This document shows positions 16,794 to 25,429 of a stretch of 64,000 nt of DNA, one piece after another. The position numbers and the translations under genes are program-made. The stretch comes from Candidatus Sulfuritelmatomonas gaucii (GTDB lineage Bacteria > Acidobacteriota > Terriglobia > Terriglobales > Acidobacteriaceae). Location: NCBI GenBank assembly GCA_900290245.1, contig OKRB01000086.1:119868-183867 (forward strand), in the 5' to 3' direction. Position 1 is the first letter of the stretch; each line of letters starts with the position of its first letter. The notes under the pieces were generated by a model that did no database searches, was not told where the DNA came from, and saw nothing but the letters and a program-made list of their open reading frames with translations.

Positions 16794-16808
16794 CAGAGTG
16801 GGTGGCAG

Positions 16809-16994
16809 CTACTTCTGTTCCTTCACGTCCAGAACGGCACGGCCCTTATAGGTTCCGCAATGGGGACAGGCACGATGCGGCAGCTTTTTTTCGTGGCAGC
16901 TCGGGCACTCGCTGAGCCCGACGCCGGAAAGCGCGTCGTGGGCGCGGCGGTTCGAGGTGCGGCGCACGGAATGACGCCTCTTTGGATTCGGCAT
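16809..16994 (-). CDS. rpmF: Ribosomal protein bL32
   Basis: The 61-residue large-subunit protein bL32. The N-terminus MPNPKRRHSVRRTSNRRAHD is the family signature, and CPSCHEKKLPHRACPHCGTY carries the two CxxC pairs of the zinc-binding form. ATG 16994 gives this exact N-terminus, while the frame opens upstream at 17093 without homology. It lies between DUF177 and plsX, 15 bp before plsX, in the conserved yceD-rpmF-plsX order that couples ribosome and lipid synthesis. Confidence 0.97.
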   Translation of the reverse strand: MPNPKRRHSVRRTSNRRAHDALSGVGLSECPSCHEKKLPHRACPHCGTYKGRAVLDVKEQK

Positions 16995-17105
16995 GATGCA
17001 ATTCCTTTCGATTCTTGCCCGCTCGACCGGTTCAACTTCCCACCTAAGGCGCAAAAGACAAAGACGCGCCAAAGGTGGGGTACCCCGTCTCAAGAGATTG
17101 AATTT

Positions 17106-17657
17106 TCAGGACTTAATCCGGCCACGCAGCCCGGTTAGTGCCTCCCAGCGCGGATCGTTTTGTCCCTCACCGCAGGAGCAGGGCTGAGTGTTGCGATCGG
17201 CTCCGCAGTGCGGGCAAAGTCCCTTACAGTCGGGCTTGCACAGCGTCCTGACCGGCAGGGACAAAAGCACCTGCTCACGCAGCACATCTTCAAGCAGCAG
17301 ACTGTCTTTTTGATAATAACCGATTTCGGTCTCTGACGCCGTAATGGAGCGCTCGGGGGCTCCGGCATCAGCGCCGATGGGGCGAAAGATGAGGTCGAAT
17401 TCCGCGGATAGAGGGATTTCGACCGGCTCAATGCAGCGGGCGCAGGGAACCTGGAATTTGCCGGCAAAACGGCCTTTCAGGCGGATATCCGGAACGATCT
17501 CTTTTGGGCCGCGGTGCTCATGAATGACTTCGGCGCGTCCCGATGTGGCCAGATCGCCCCTCTGCTCGGCTTCATCGCCGAAATCGACTGCGCCCGGTTT
17601 GAGCTGCAAGTCGAATTCGACCGGCTCGTGCTCCAGCTCGGCAATTTTGAATTCCAT
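17106..17657 (-). CDS. DUF177 (YceD-type) protein
   Basis: A 183-residue protein of the DUF177 family, often encoded just before rpmF and, in plants, linked to 23S rRNA accumulation. The conserved CARCIEPVEIPLSAEFDLIF block is near residues 86-105. Near the C-terminus, TLCKPDCKGLCPHCGADRN and QPCSCGEG add six cysteines, a plausible metal site common in this family. ATG 17657 gives the family start (MEFKIAELEHEP); the frame extends to 17726. Spacing to rpmF is 111 bp, so rpmF may also have its own signals. Confidence 0.88.
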   Translation of the reverse strand: MEFKIAELEHEPVEFDLQLKPGAVDFGDEAEQRGDLATSGRAEVIHEHRGPKEIVPDIRLKGRFAGKFQVPCARCIEPVEIPLSAEFDLIFRPIGADAGAPERSITASETEIGYYQKDSLLLEDVLREQVLLSLPVRTLCKPDCKGLCPHCGADRNTQPCSCGEGQNDPRWEALTGLRGRIKS

Positions 17658-17759
17658 GTTACGAGGGTAGAACAGGAAGCACCTCACGGGGAATAGCGGA
17701 TCAAGGGCGAATAAAACATGGGCCAAGGGATCAACAGGACGGCGGCCTGGGGACCCGAG

Positions 17760-17815
17760 TGCTGATTGCCCATTGATCGGTGATTCGTGGTCAGCGGTCA
17801 GGTTAGGCGACAGTG
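17760..17815. repeat. Degenerate heptamer array upstream of the DinB gene
   Basis: Eight consecutive 7-bp units can be laid in register: TGCTGAT, TGCCCAT, TGATCGG, TGATTCG, TGGTCAG, CGGTCAG, GTTAGGC, GACAGTG. The shared bases are weak (TG in the first five units), so the assignment rests on the period and on similarity in style to the other arrays. Confidence 0.5.
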
Positions 17816-17909
17816 GGACGAGTAGGCCGAGCGCTTGGACAGAGGCGAAATTGGGACGATAGCCGCGGTGGTAGACTGCGGGGATCGAGACAGTTCCAAG
17901 GAGGCTCTT

Positions 17910-18446
17910 GTGAAACGAATCGTAGTATTTCTGCTTTTCCTGGTGGGAGCTTCATCAGTTGCCGCACAGAAAACCACACCGCCGACTACGTTGCGCGGTG
18001 TACTTCTGGAGCAGCTGCGAACGACGCACGACCAGGAAGACTGGTTTGTGCCGGCGAGTGTTGCCGTGGCGGGACTGACTGCCGAACAGGCGAAGTGGTC
18101 GCCGGGAAACGGGCAGCACTCGGTTGGACAGCTGGCCTACCACCTCTGGTTCTGGGATGCGCGGGCGCTGGAACAATTCAACGGCGTAAAGGCGGCGGCC
18201 TTCAGTGGAAACAACGACGAGACGTTTAACGACTTCAACGCAGCGCAGTGGGACGACCTGGTGAAGAAGCTGAACCAGGTTCTAAGCGACTGAGAGAAGG
18301 CCGTTGAGGCCGACGACGACAAGAAACTGGCGGAGAACGCCTCGCTGGTTGCTCACGTGGGCGCGCACAACGCGTATCACATCGGACAGATTCTCTACGT
18401 ACGGAAGCTGGAAGGCGTGTGGGACCCGAGCAAGGGCGTGAAGTGA
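17910..18446 (+). pseudogene. Secreted DinB-like protein interrupted by an in-frame TGA
   Basis: AAGGAGG precedes a GTG start at 17910, and the first 21 residues are a signal peptide ending VAAQ. The rest reads as a DinB/YfiT four-helix protein, including NGQHSVGQLAYHLWFWDARA with a candidate metal histidine. The frame meets TGA at 18291-18293 after KLNQVLSD. Continuing without any shift it encodes EKAVEADDDKKLAENASLVA, then HVGAHNAYHIGQILYVRKLE, which supplies the family's C-terminal histidine pair, to TGA at 18444. A TGG (Trp) to TGA change would explain it. Without readthrough the product lacks the last helix and metal ligands. Confidence 0.75.
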
Positions 18447-18448
18447 AA

Positions 18449-20272
18449 TCACCGGGACGTTGCATTGAACTGCCCCGCTCGGCCCATCCTGTTGGCGAGG
18501 GTGTTGGATTGACCCAGTACTTCGCGCGCGTGGGCGATCTGCGGGAGATTGGGATCGGCTGAGGGCCAGGCCGTAATAAAGGCGCGGTACTCAGTTTGCG
18601 CGAGCACGGTGTTGCCGGCGAGTTCATCGGAGCGTGCGATGCCGTAAAGCTCGAATCCCGAGTTCGGACGCTCTTCGAGAGCTTTCTGAAAGGCCGCTTT
18701 GGCGCCGGCATAGTCCTTCGCCCGCAAAAGTGCCTCGGCTTCGGTTTCAGCGACGGGTCGGATGTAGAACGGTGGCTCGTGGTAGCCGAGTTTCTTTTCG
18801 GCCTGGATGGCCTGGTCGAAGAGGAGCGTTTTAACGAGCGGGCCGGAGTAGGCGTCGGGATTGATTGGATCGGTCACAGGCTGAGTCGACGCTGTATTGC
18901 TCTTTCCGGTCGCCGTGGCGGATTTCGCCTGGTCGGCGTCGGCCTTGTTTTTTTCGGCGTCGGCCTTTGCTGCGCTCTCAGCCTGTTCGTCCGCGCCCTC
19001 TCGCCAGAGTCCTGCATCCATCTGTGCGGATGCAGCCTGCGCTGCCGCGATATCGCCCTTGTCGAGGGCCTGCATACCGTGGGCGAAGCTATGCAGTTCG
19101 GATTGGAGGAAGCGCAGGTTGGTGGTCTTGTCGCCGCTAGCGAGTTGCGCCTGATCGAGCATGGAGATAACGGCCGGCCAGTCGCCGATGCGCAGCGCAA
19201 CAGGCAGGCGCCGGCTCACGCGCGTGATCTGATCGCGCGCGCTCCAGATGTAAAGCGACTCCGAGACCTGGCCGCGAGCCTGGGCGAGATGGTCGCTGAG
19301 CGCATTGGCGGCCTCGAGGCGGCCCTGCTCCATCAAGTTAGCGATGGCATACATGAGGTTGTGGACGTAGTTCCAGTCGTCGTCGACGCTCACGTGCTGC
19401 TCCTGCATATAGCGCTCGTCGGCTTCAGTGGATGCGGTGAACCAGCGATCGGCGCTTGCGTAATCGCCAACGCGATAGTAGATGTGGCCCGGCATGTGAA
19501 CCATGTGGCCGCTGGTGGGCGCGAGGCTCGCAAGGAGCGCGGCGCTGGGTATGGCGCGCTCAGGATGGTTGCTCGGCTCCATGGCGTGGATCCAATAGTG
19601 ATTCGCGGCGGAGTCGTTGGGCGCGTCTTTGAGCACGCCCGTGAGGATGGCGATCTTCTCTTTCTCGCCGCCTTTCGGTTCGCCATTGTCGTCGTAGCCG
19701 CTGTTGCTGTCGCGGCCGAGCGCGTTGGCGAGGAAGATGCGCGCCTCAATGTCGTGGGGCTCCTTCTGGATCAGTTTGCGATAGATGGCGATGGAGGCGG
19801 AGTGGTCGTCGCCGGAATCCTCGCCTGATGCGGCGAGCGCAGCTTCAATGTAAAGGCGGTCGGTCTTGCTTGCTTTTGGTTCGAGATGGACGGCTTGATC
19901 GAGCGCTTGCTTGGCGAAGGCCTTTCCAGGACCGCCGCGAAATTCTTCAGCCTGCGCGAGACCCCAGTAACACATGGCGCAGCCGGGATCCTTGCGGATG
20001 GCTTCCTCAAATGCTTTTGCGGATTCGTAGTCCCAGAAATCGTGTAAGAGGCTCAGGCCCTGATCGAACCACTGCTGTGCCTCGGCGTTGGCCTTGATGG
20101 TGATGTGCGAATTGCCGATGCCGGTCATTTTGATGGGGACCGGAAGTTGATCGGGCGGCGGGACGGGCTTCATGTCATCCATCGGCGGCATGGCGGCGCC
20201 GGACTGCGCGATGCTGCGCGGAAGGAAAGGAAGCGAAATAGCGATGATGAACAGGGATACCGCGTATCTCAT
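18449..20272 (-). CDS. Secreted tetratricopeptide-repeat protein
   Basis: A 607-residue exported protein. Residues 1-23 form a signal peptide (AVSLFIIAISLPFLPRSIAQ). The mature part holds several TPR units: AQQWFDQGLSLLHDFWDYES (near 60), MCYWGLAQAEEF, SIAIYRKLIQKEPHDIEAR (near 160), and a last set near the C-terminus with LLRAKDYAGAKAAFQKALEE. A charged linker rich in K, A, D and Q near 460-490 separates the two groups. TPR arrays bind proteins; the partner is unknown. ATG 20272 gives the signal peptide, while the frame opens at 20350. It ends two bases from the DinB gene, convergently. Confidence 0.82.
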   Translation of the reverse strand: MRYAVSLFIIAISLPFLPRSIAQSGAAMPPMDDMKPVPPPDQLPVPIKMTGIGNSHITIKANAEAQQWFDQGLSLLHDFWDYESAKAFEEAIRKDPGCAMCYWGLAQAEEFRGGPGKAFAKQALDQAVHLEPKASKTDRLYIEAALAASGEDSGDDHSASIAIYRKLIQKEPHDIEARIFLANALGRDSNSGYDDNGEPKGGEKEKIAILTGVLKDAPNDSAANHYWIHAMEPSNHPERAIPSAALLASLAPTSGHMVHMPGHIYYRVGDYASADRWFTASTEADERYMQEQHVSVDDDWNYVHNLMYAIANLMEQGRLEAANALSDHLAQARGQVSESLYIWSARDQITRVSRRLPVALRIGDWPAVISMLDQAQLASGDKTTNLRFLQSELHSFAHGMQALDKGDIAAAQAASAQMDAGLWREGADEQAESAAKADAEKNKADADQAKSATATGKSNTASTQPVTDPINPDAYSGPLVKTLLFDQAIQAEKKLGYHEPPFYIRPVAETEAEALLRAKDYAGAKAAFQKALEERPNSGFELYGIARSDELAGNTVLAQTEYRAFITAWPSADPNLPQIAHAREVLGQSNTLANRMGRAGQFNATSR

Positions 20273-20380
20273 GCAGAAAACTATACCGGGTTCGACGGAT
20301 GGACTGAGAAATGGGTGAGCATTCCAAGTGGTCAGACCTCGCGTTGACAACCGGCGATCGGCTGAGATACAAAGCGAACC

Positions 20381-21730
20381 ATGCGTCTCTACAGCCGAAA
20401 TGCTCGCTTCCCGCTCCTGGCTTTCGCCGCAGCCCTGGGCCTTTCGCCGATTGCTTCAGCAAAAGTGATTGGCATGAACGTGATCGCCAAGCCGTTGACT
20501 CGCGAGCGGATCACGACATTGCCGAAGAAGCAGCAGAAGGCTTGGCTCGAGTATCTGGAGCGGTCAGAAAAGCAAAAGGCCGTGGATAAGCAGACGCTCG
20601 TTGACGAGCAGAAGGCGGCCGGAAACACGAATCCGAAGCATGCTTCGAGTGGTCGAGGCATGTTTGCGCTTCGCGCAGAGCATGCGCCGGAGTGGTGGAC
20701 GAGCGACGAAGCCATCAAGGACGCCCACAACATCATGACTTATCAGGTGGCAGATGGCGGATGGAGCAAGAACATCGACATGGTGAGCAAGCCGCGCGCT
20801 CCCGGCGACCTGTATGACGCAGAAAACGAAAACCGTTTTCCCGACACGGCCGATTTCGACAAGCCGGTCGATCCAAGCTGGCACTACATTGCGACGCTCG
20901 ACAACGACTCGACGTGGACGCAGATCCGATTCCTGGCGCGCGTGACGACTGCCTTGCTTGATGCGCATCGCGACGCGGATGCAGCGCCGTTTCGCGCCTC
21001 GGCAGAGCGAGGCGTGGAGTTCCTGCTGAATTCCCAGTATCCGAATGGTGGCTGGCCGCAGGTTTGGCCGCTGGAGGGTGGATATCACGACGCGATCACG
21101 ATCAACGATGACGCCATGCTGCATGCCGTGGAGATTCTGCGTGATGTGGCGGAAGGCGCCCCGGACTATAAATTTCTGCCGCCATCGCTGGTGAAGAGGG
21201 CAGGACCGGCGGCGCAGCGCGGCATTGACTGCCTGCTGAAACTGCAAATTGTCGAGAACGGAGTGAAGACAGCCTGGGCGCAGCAATACGATCCATTGAC
21301 GCTGGAGCCGACTTCGGCGCGCAACTACGAGATGGCGTCACTGACCAGCGACGAGAGCTTCCCGGTTGTGGAGTTCTTCATGAGCCTGCCGGATCCCACG
21401 CCGGCGGAAGTTGCCGCGGTTCATGCAGCGTGTGCATGGTTCACCAAGGTGGAGATCCTGGGATATCGCTACGGCAGCGGGAATTTTATGGCTGACCGCA
21501 GCAGTCCCGACGGACGCAGGCTGGTGGCGGTTGCCGGAGCCGGGCCCCTCTGGTCGCGCTACTACCAGATCGGCACGGACAAGCCGATCTTTGGCGATCG
21601 CGATAAGACGATCCATGACGATGTCAGCGAGCTCAGTCGGGAGCGCCGCAATGGCTACTCGTGGTTCAACAGTCAAGGCGTTGCAGTGCTGAATGAGTAT
21701 AAGACGTGGGCGCAGGCGCATCCGCGGTGA
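20381..21730 (+). CDS. Secreted pectate lyase, polysaccharide lyase family 10 type
   Basis: A 449-residue exported enzyme predicted to cleave polygalacturonate by beta-elimination. Residues 1-27 form a signal peptide (FPLLAFAAALGLSPIASAK). The catalytic (alpha/alpha)3 domain shows the PelA/PL10 pattern: YQVADGGWSKNIDMV near residue 122, DNDSTWTQIRFLARV near 173, FLLNSQYPNGGWPQVWP near 210, and YHDAITINDDAMLHAVEIL near 232. Near 390, FMADRSSPDGRR leads into PLWSRYYQIGTDKPIFGDRD, carrying the candidate arginines and aspartates. About 80 charged residues precede the domain. It suggests use of plant pectin, along with the GH31 glycosidase at 33 kb. Confidence 0.88.
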   Translation: MRLYSRNARFPLLAFAAALGLSPIASAKVIGMNVIAKPLTRERITTLPKKQQKAWLEYLERSEKQKAVDKQTLVDEQKAAGNTNPKHASSGRGMFALRAEHAPEWWTSDEAIKDAHNIMTYQVADGGWSKNIDMVSKPRAPGDLYDAENENRFPDTADFDKPVDPSWHYIATLDNDSTWTQIRFLARVTTALLDAHRDADAAPFRASAERGVEFLLNSQYPNGGWPQVWPLEGGYHDAITINDDAMLHAVEILRDVAEGAPDYKFLPPSLVKRAGPAAQRGIDCLLKLQIVENGVKTAWAQQYDPLTLEPTSARNYEMASLTSDESFPVVEFFMSLPDPTPAEVAAVHAACAWFTKVEILGYRYGSGNFMADRSSPDGRRLVAVAGAGPLWSRYYQIGTDKPIFGDRDKTIHDDVSELSRERRNGYSWFNSQGVAVLNEYKTWAQAHPR

Positions 21731-21922
21731 GCGATGATGTCGAAGCATCTCTAGAACCAGCCATCATTCCAAAGCGATCCGCGATCGGCAGTTCGTGGCG
21801 CAACGGCGCGAGCTGCGCGCCGGGGGCGGGACGCGGTGCCGCAAAACTGCGCCAATCGGGATTCAAGACCGGGTAGATTCCGCCGATAGGAACGGTAACT
21901 CCATTTTTGAAAAGGGGATGCC

Positions 21923-23623
21923 ATGTCCTGGGCACGAAACGTCCCGATCACGCGTAAGTTCACCTATACCTTTGGAATTGTGTGTGCGCTCTGCCTGGTA
22001 ATGGGCATCTTCACTTTGATGGCGTTCCACAGCATCGCGCAGAAGAGTGTTGCAGTGAGCGGGAACCACCTTCCCAGCCTGATCTACATCGGTGACATCC
22101 GCGATGGGGTAGAGGTGGAGCGCCGGGAGTCACTTGAGCTGATGTTATGCCAGGCCTCTGCGTGCATCGGGGAGCACACATCCAAGCGGCAACAGGCGAT
22201 CTCCAGGTACCAGACCGCACTGCGGGAAATGGATCCGCTCGTCATTCCGGAGGAACGGGAACATTACGAGAAGTTCGTCGAGGCAATCAAGCAATATCAA
22301 GACGCGAGCGATCGAGGCATCGTGCTGCTAACGGCCGGCAAAAAGGGGGATGCGCTCGATCTTCTTTCCTCAGGTGCCGTGAGGAACTCGTTGAATGATG
22401 CTCTGACGGCGTCGAACGATGGTATTCAGATCCACGCGAAGATCGGCACGGACCTGAGCAATGCAGTGACCAGCGAAAGCAACCGGGCCACCGTGATGAA
22501 TTCCGCCATGACTTTGCTCCTGGTGCTGATGTGCGCGTTAATCGGCGTCACGCTAACAAGGGTTACGGCGCCGCGGGTTGAGTACCTCGGCCGGCTGCTG
22601 GAACAGATCGCAGCGAAGGATCTGACCACTTATGCGGTTGTGACGGGAACCGATGAGATTGGAAGATGCGGGACGACATTGAATTCCACGATGGAGACGA
22701 TTCGGGGAGTGATGCGCTCGGTGGCAAAGGGCGCTGAAACGCTTTCCACGGCGACAACCGAGATCAGCACGCGGAGTGTGCAGAGCGCCGGCAAAGCGCG
22801 TTCCGAATCGGGCAAGATCAACCAGATCGCGGCGGCAGTTCAGGAGATGACGGCAACGATCGGCGAGATCAGCCACAACGCCGAGAACGCGGCAAGCGCC
22901 AGCCGCGAGTCGGCGCAGACTGCAGAGCGGGGAGGGTCGGTGATGCAGGCCGCGGCCGCGACCATGGAGAAGATCGCCGCGGCCACACAAACTGTTTCAG
23001 AGAAAATGACGTCGCTGGCTGACCGGTCGCAGGAGATCGGCAAAGTCGTGAATGTGATCCAGGAGATCAGTGAGCAAACCAACCTGCTGGCTCTGAATGC
23101 GGCGATTGAGGCGGCCCGGGCCGGCGAGCATGGGCGCGGGTTTGCCGTGGTAGCGGGTGAAGTGCGAAGGCTGGCGGAACGCACCAAGAGCGCCACCGAG
23201 GAGATTGCGGGGACCATCCGCAGTATTCAGGAGGAGACACGCGAGACTCTGCAGGTGATGGACGACAGCCGTACCGCGGTCGAATCGGGCATGCGAGAGA
23301 CCTCGAATGCGCGACAGAGCCTCGAAGCGACGATTGAAGCTTCAAAGCGAGTGGAGCAGCAAATTGATTTGATCGCCACCGCAGCCACGGAACAAACTTC
23401 GGCTGCGGGAGAGATCTCGGACTCAGCGGGACAGATTTCGCAAATGGCGATTGAAAACACGCAAGCGGCCGAAGAAGCGGTGCACGCGCTCGAGAATCTG
23501 ACCTCGCTGGCGGCCGAACTCGACGGCATGATTCGCCAGTTCCGGCTTGAAAAGGAGAAGCTGGGCGATGCGCGATTTGCCGGCAGCGCTCCGGCTACGC
23601 TGACCACGCTGCGCACAGCGTAG
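21923..23623 (+). CDS. Methyl-accepting chemotaxis protein
   Basis: A transmembrane receptor of 566 residues. Membrane helices lie at about residues 13-33 and 192-212. Between them is a periplasmic four-helix-bundle-like sensor of about 155 residues with two cysteines in [12 protein letters not shown], which could form a disulfide. A HAMP-like segment follows, then a long cytoplasmic coiled coil whose hairpin tip is intact: [20 protein letters not shown], then [20 protein letters not shown]. That tip contacts CheA and CheW. No che genes are in the window, so it must couple to a core cluster elsewhere. The ligand is unknown. Confidence 0.93.
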   Translation: MSWARNVPITRKFTYTFGIVCALCLVMGIFTLMAFHSIAQKSVAVSGNHLPSLIYIGDIRDGVEVERRESLELMLCQASACIGEHTSKRQQAISRYQTALREMDPLVIPEEREHYEKFVEAIKQYQDASDRGIVLLTAGKKGDALDLLSSGAVRNSLNDALTASNDGIQIHAKIGTDLSNAVTSESNRATVMNSAMTLLLVLMCALIGVTLTRVTAPRVEYLGRLLEQIAAKDLTTYAVVTGTDEIGRCGTTLNSTMETIRGVMRSVAKGAETLSTATTEISTRSVQSAGKARSESGKINQIAAAVQEMTATIGEISHNAENAASASRESAQTAERGGSVMQAAAATMEKIAAATQTVSEKMTSLADRSQEIGKVVNVIQEISEQTNLLALNAAIEAARAGEHGRGFAVVAGEVRRLAERTKSATEEIAGTIRSIQEETRETLQVMDDSRTAVESGMRETSNARQSLEATIEASKRVEQQIDLIATAATEQTSAAGEISDSAGQISQMAIENTQAAEEAVHALENLTSLAAELDGMIRQFRLEKEKLGDARFAGSAPATLTTLRTA

Positions 23624-23658
23624 GTTTGGCGGCGGGCGAGACCCGCACAGGATTGGTC

Positions 23659-23760
23659 CAGGCGGGAACCCCGGATCTGCGTCCTCCGGCGAGTGAACCC
23701 AAGTCTCTCGCCGGAGCTCCCCGCCTGCTTTACCCGGGCCGCGACACACAACGCGGCCCG
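23659..23760. other. Nested and tandem hairpins between the MCP and sthA genes
   Basis: An outer stem CAGGCGGG/CCCGCCTG (23659-23666 with 23720-23727) encloses a perfect 10-bp stem CTCCGGCGAG/CTCGCCGGAG (23684-23693 with 23707-23716). Next comes a perfect 9-bp hairpin CGGGCCGCG/CGCGGCCCG (23735-23743 with 23752-23760, loop ACACACAA). A smaller GCGGG/CCCGC hairpin precedes them at 23632-23646. No T-run follows. The rest of the 294-bp gap shows only a possible sthA leader. Confidence 0.6.
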
Positions 23761-23917
23761 AGCCGCCAGGCCATCTTAACCAAACCTTAAGTTTTCATCT
23801 CTCCGGCGCGCGCCCCCATCCAGTTATTCTTGAAATGCAGTTGATTCGGCTGCGGAATTACCGGCCTATCGTTGCAGCAAGCCCTTAAAGTGCATCCTAC
23901 GCGGGAGAGAGACACGC

Positions 23918-25324
23918 ATGAGCGCGATCGAGTATGACCTGGTGGTTATCGGCTCCGGGCCCGCTGGGCAGCGCGCCGCGGTGGCTGCTGCCAAAATGGG
24001 TAAGCGCGTGGTCGTGGTCGAGGCCCGTCAAGTGGTCGGCGGCGTCTGCATCAATACCGGCACCATTCCGTCCAAAACGATGCGCGAAGCCGTGCTTCAC
24101 CTTTCCGGTTACAACTACCGCAGCATCTATGGCGTGAACTACCGGGTGAAAGAAAAGATCACCATGGCCGACCTGGCCTTCCGGGTACAGGCGGTAATCA
24201 AGACCGAAGTGGACGTGACCGAGGCGCAACTTTCGCGCAACGGGATCGATATCGTCCACGGCATTGCACGCTTTGTCGATCCTCACAAGATCCACGTAGA
24301 AGGTTCGCAGACTGACATGACGCTCGAGGCGGGCCAGATCATCATCGCCGTGGGCACAAAGCCTGCCGTTTCAGACAAGGTTCCCGTCAACGGCAGAACC
24401 ATTATCAACAGCGACCAAATCCTGGGGCTCGACGCTTTACCCAAGTCGATGATCGTCGTTGGGGGCGGCGTCATCGGCGTGGAATACACCTGCATGTTCG
24501 CGGTGCTGGGCATACGTGTCACCTTAATTGAAAAACGCAACCGGCTGCTCGAGTTCGCCGATCAGGAGATCGTCGAGGCGCTGAGTTATCACCTTCGCGA
24601 CAGTCGCGTCACTTTGCGGCTGGGCGAAGAGGTGGAAAGCGTGGAGGAGCCGACGCCCGGTACAGTGGTGGCCAACCTGATGAGCAAGAAGAAAGTTTCC
24701 GGCGACGCTCTGCTTTACGCCGTCGGCCGCCAGGGGAACGTGGACGACCTGAACCTGGCGGCGGCAGGCCTGGAGGCAGACCAGCGCGGACGCATCGCCG
24801 TGGATGAGCACTACCAGACCAAAGTCGAACACATTTATGCCGCAGGCGATGTGGTGGGCTTTCCCTCGCTGGCCTCCGTTTCAATGGAGCAGGGGCGGAT
24901 TGCAGCGCAACACGCTTTCGGCGACCACGATGCGAAGTCGAACCCCAGCTTTTATCCCTATGGCATTTATACGATCCCGGAGATCAGCTTCATCGGCAAG
25001 ACAGAGGAGCAGCTCACAGGCGAGGACGTGCCGTACGAGGTGGGCATGGCCTACTATCGCGAGGTGGCGCGCGGCCAGATCCGCGGAGACACCACAGGGA
25101 GACTCAAGCTGATTTTTCACCGCGACACCCTCAAGGTGCTGGGAGTGCACGTGATTGGCGAGGGCGCAAGTGAGTTGGTACATATCGGGCAGGCGGTGAT
25201 GACGCTGGACGGGACGATGGACTACTTCATCAACACCGTATTCAACTACCCCACGCTTGCCGAGTGTTACAAAGTGGCGGCGTTCAATGGCTTGGGACGT
25301 TTGCACCGGTACCAGTCGGAGTAA
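23918..25324 (+). CDS. sthA: Soluble NAD(P)+ transhydrogenase (SthA type)
   Basis: A FAD-dependent flavoprotein of 468 residues that moves hydride between NADPH and NAD+. The N-terminal dinucleotide fold is YDLVVIGSGPAGQRAAVAAA. The redox-helix region reads GGVCINTGTIPSKTMREA: one cysteine where dihydrolipoyl dehydrogenases have CxxxxC, the feature that marks SthA rather than a disulfide reductase. The NAD(P)-binding motif SMIVVGGGVIGVEYTCMF lies near residue 185. The dimer domain ends with TLDGTMDYFINTVFNYPTLA. GGGAGAGAG precedes the ATG. The enzyme lets the cell adjust NADPH supply. Confidence 0.9.
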   Translation: MSAIEYDLVVIGSGPAGQRAAVAAAKMGKRVVVVEARQVVGGVCINTGTIPSKTMREAVLHLSGYNYRSIYGVNYRVKEKITMADLAFRVQAVIKTEVDVTEAQLSRNGIDIVHGIARFVDPHKIHVEGSQTDMTLEAGQIIIAVGTKPAVSDKVPVNGRTIINSDQILGLDALPKSMIVVGGGVIGVEYTCMFAVLGIRVTLIEKRNRLLEFADQEIVEALSYHLRDSRVTLRLGEEVESVEEPTPGTVVANLMSKKKVSGDALLYAVGRQGNVDDLNLAAAGLEADQRGRIAVDEHYQTKVEHIYAAGDVVGFPSLASVSMEQGRIAAQHAFGDHDAKSNPSFYPYGIYTIPEISFIGKTEEQLTGEDVPYEVGMAYYREVARGQIRGDTTGRLKLIFHRDTLKVLGVHVIGEGASELVHIGQAVMTLDGTMDYFINTVFNYPTLAECYKVAAFNGLGRLHRYQSE

Positions 25325-25429
25325 GTGAACGTTGACAGCAGTTCACAAGGGTGCTCGATGGGCAAAACTGAGCGCCAATTCCTGTTCGCTTTTTCATGCT
25401 TGTGATTTGCTCGTTGCCAGGAGGATGGA

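Noticed and set aside
18291-18293. TGA in the DinB gene read as selenocysteine
   Set aside because: No selenocysteine is known at this place in the family, and tryptophan fits the context; no hairpin follows closely enough to be a bacterial SECIS.
18596-19828. A plus-strand frame of 410 codons opposite the TPR gene
   Set aside because: It is antisense to a protein with a signal peptide and clear TPR repeats; its own product is valine-, glycine- and arginine-rich without domains. GC-rich codon bias produces such shadows.
21828-21880. GGGACGC followed by GGGTAG upstream of the chemotaxis receptor, recalling a cyclic di-GMP (GEMM) riboswitch
   Set aside because: The other conserved parts (5' CAGGGCAAACC-like segment and the GNAA tetraloop stem) are not found.
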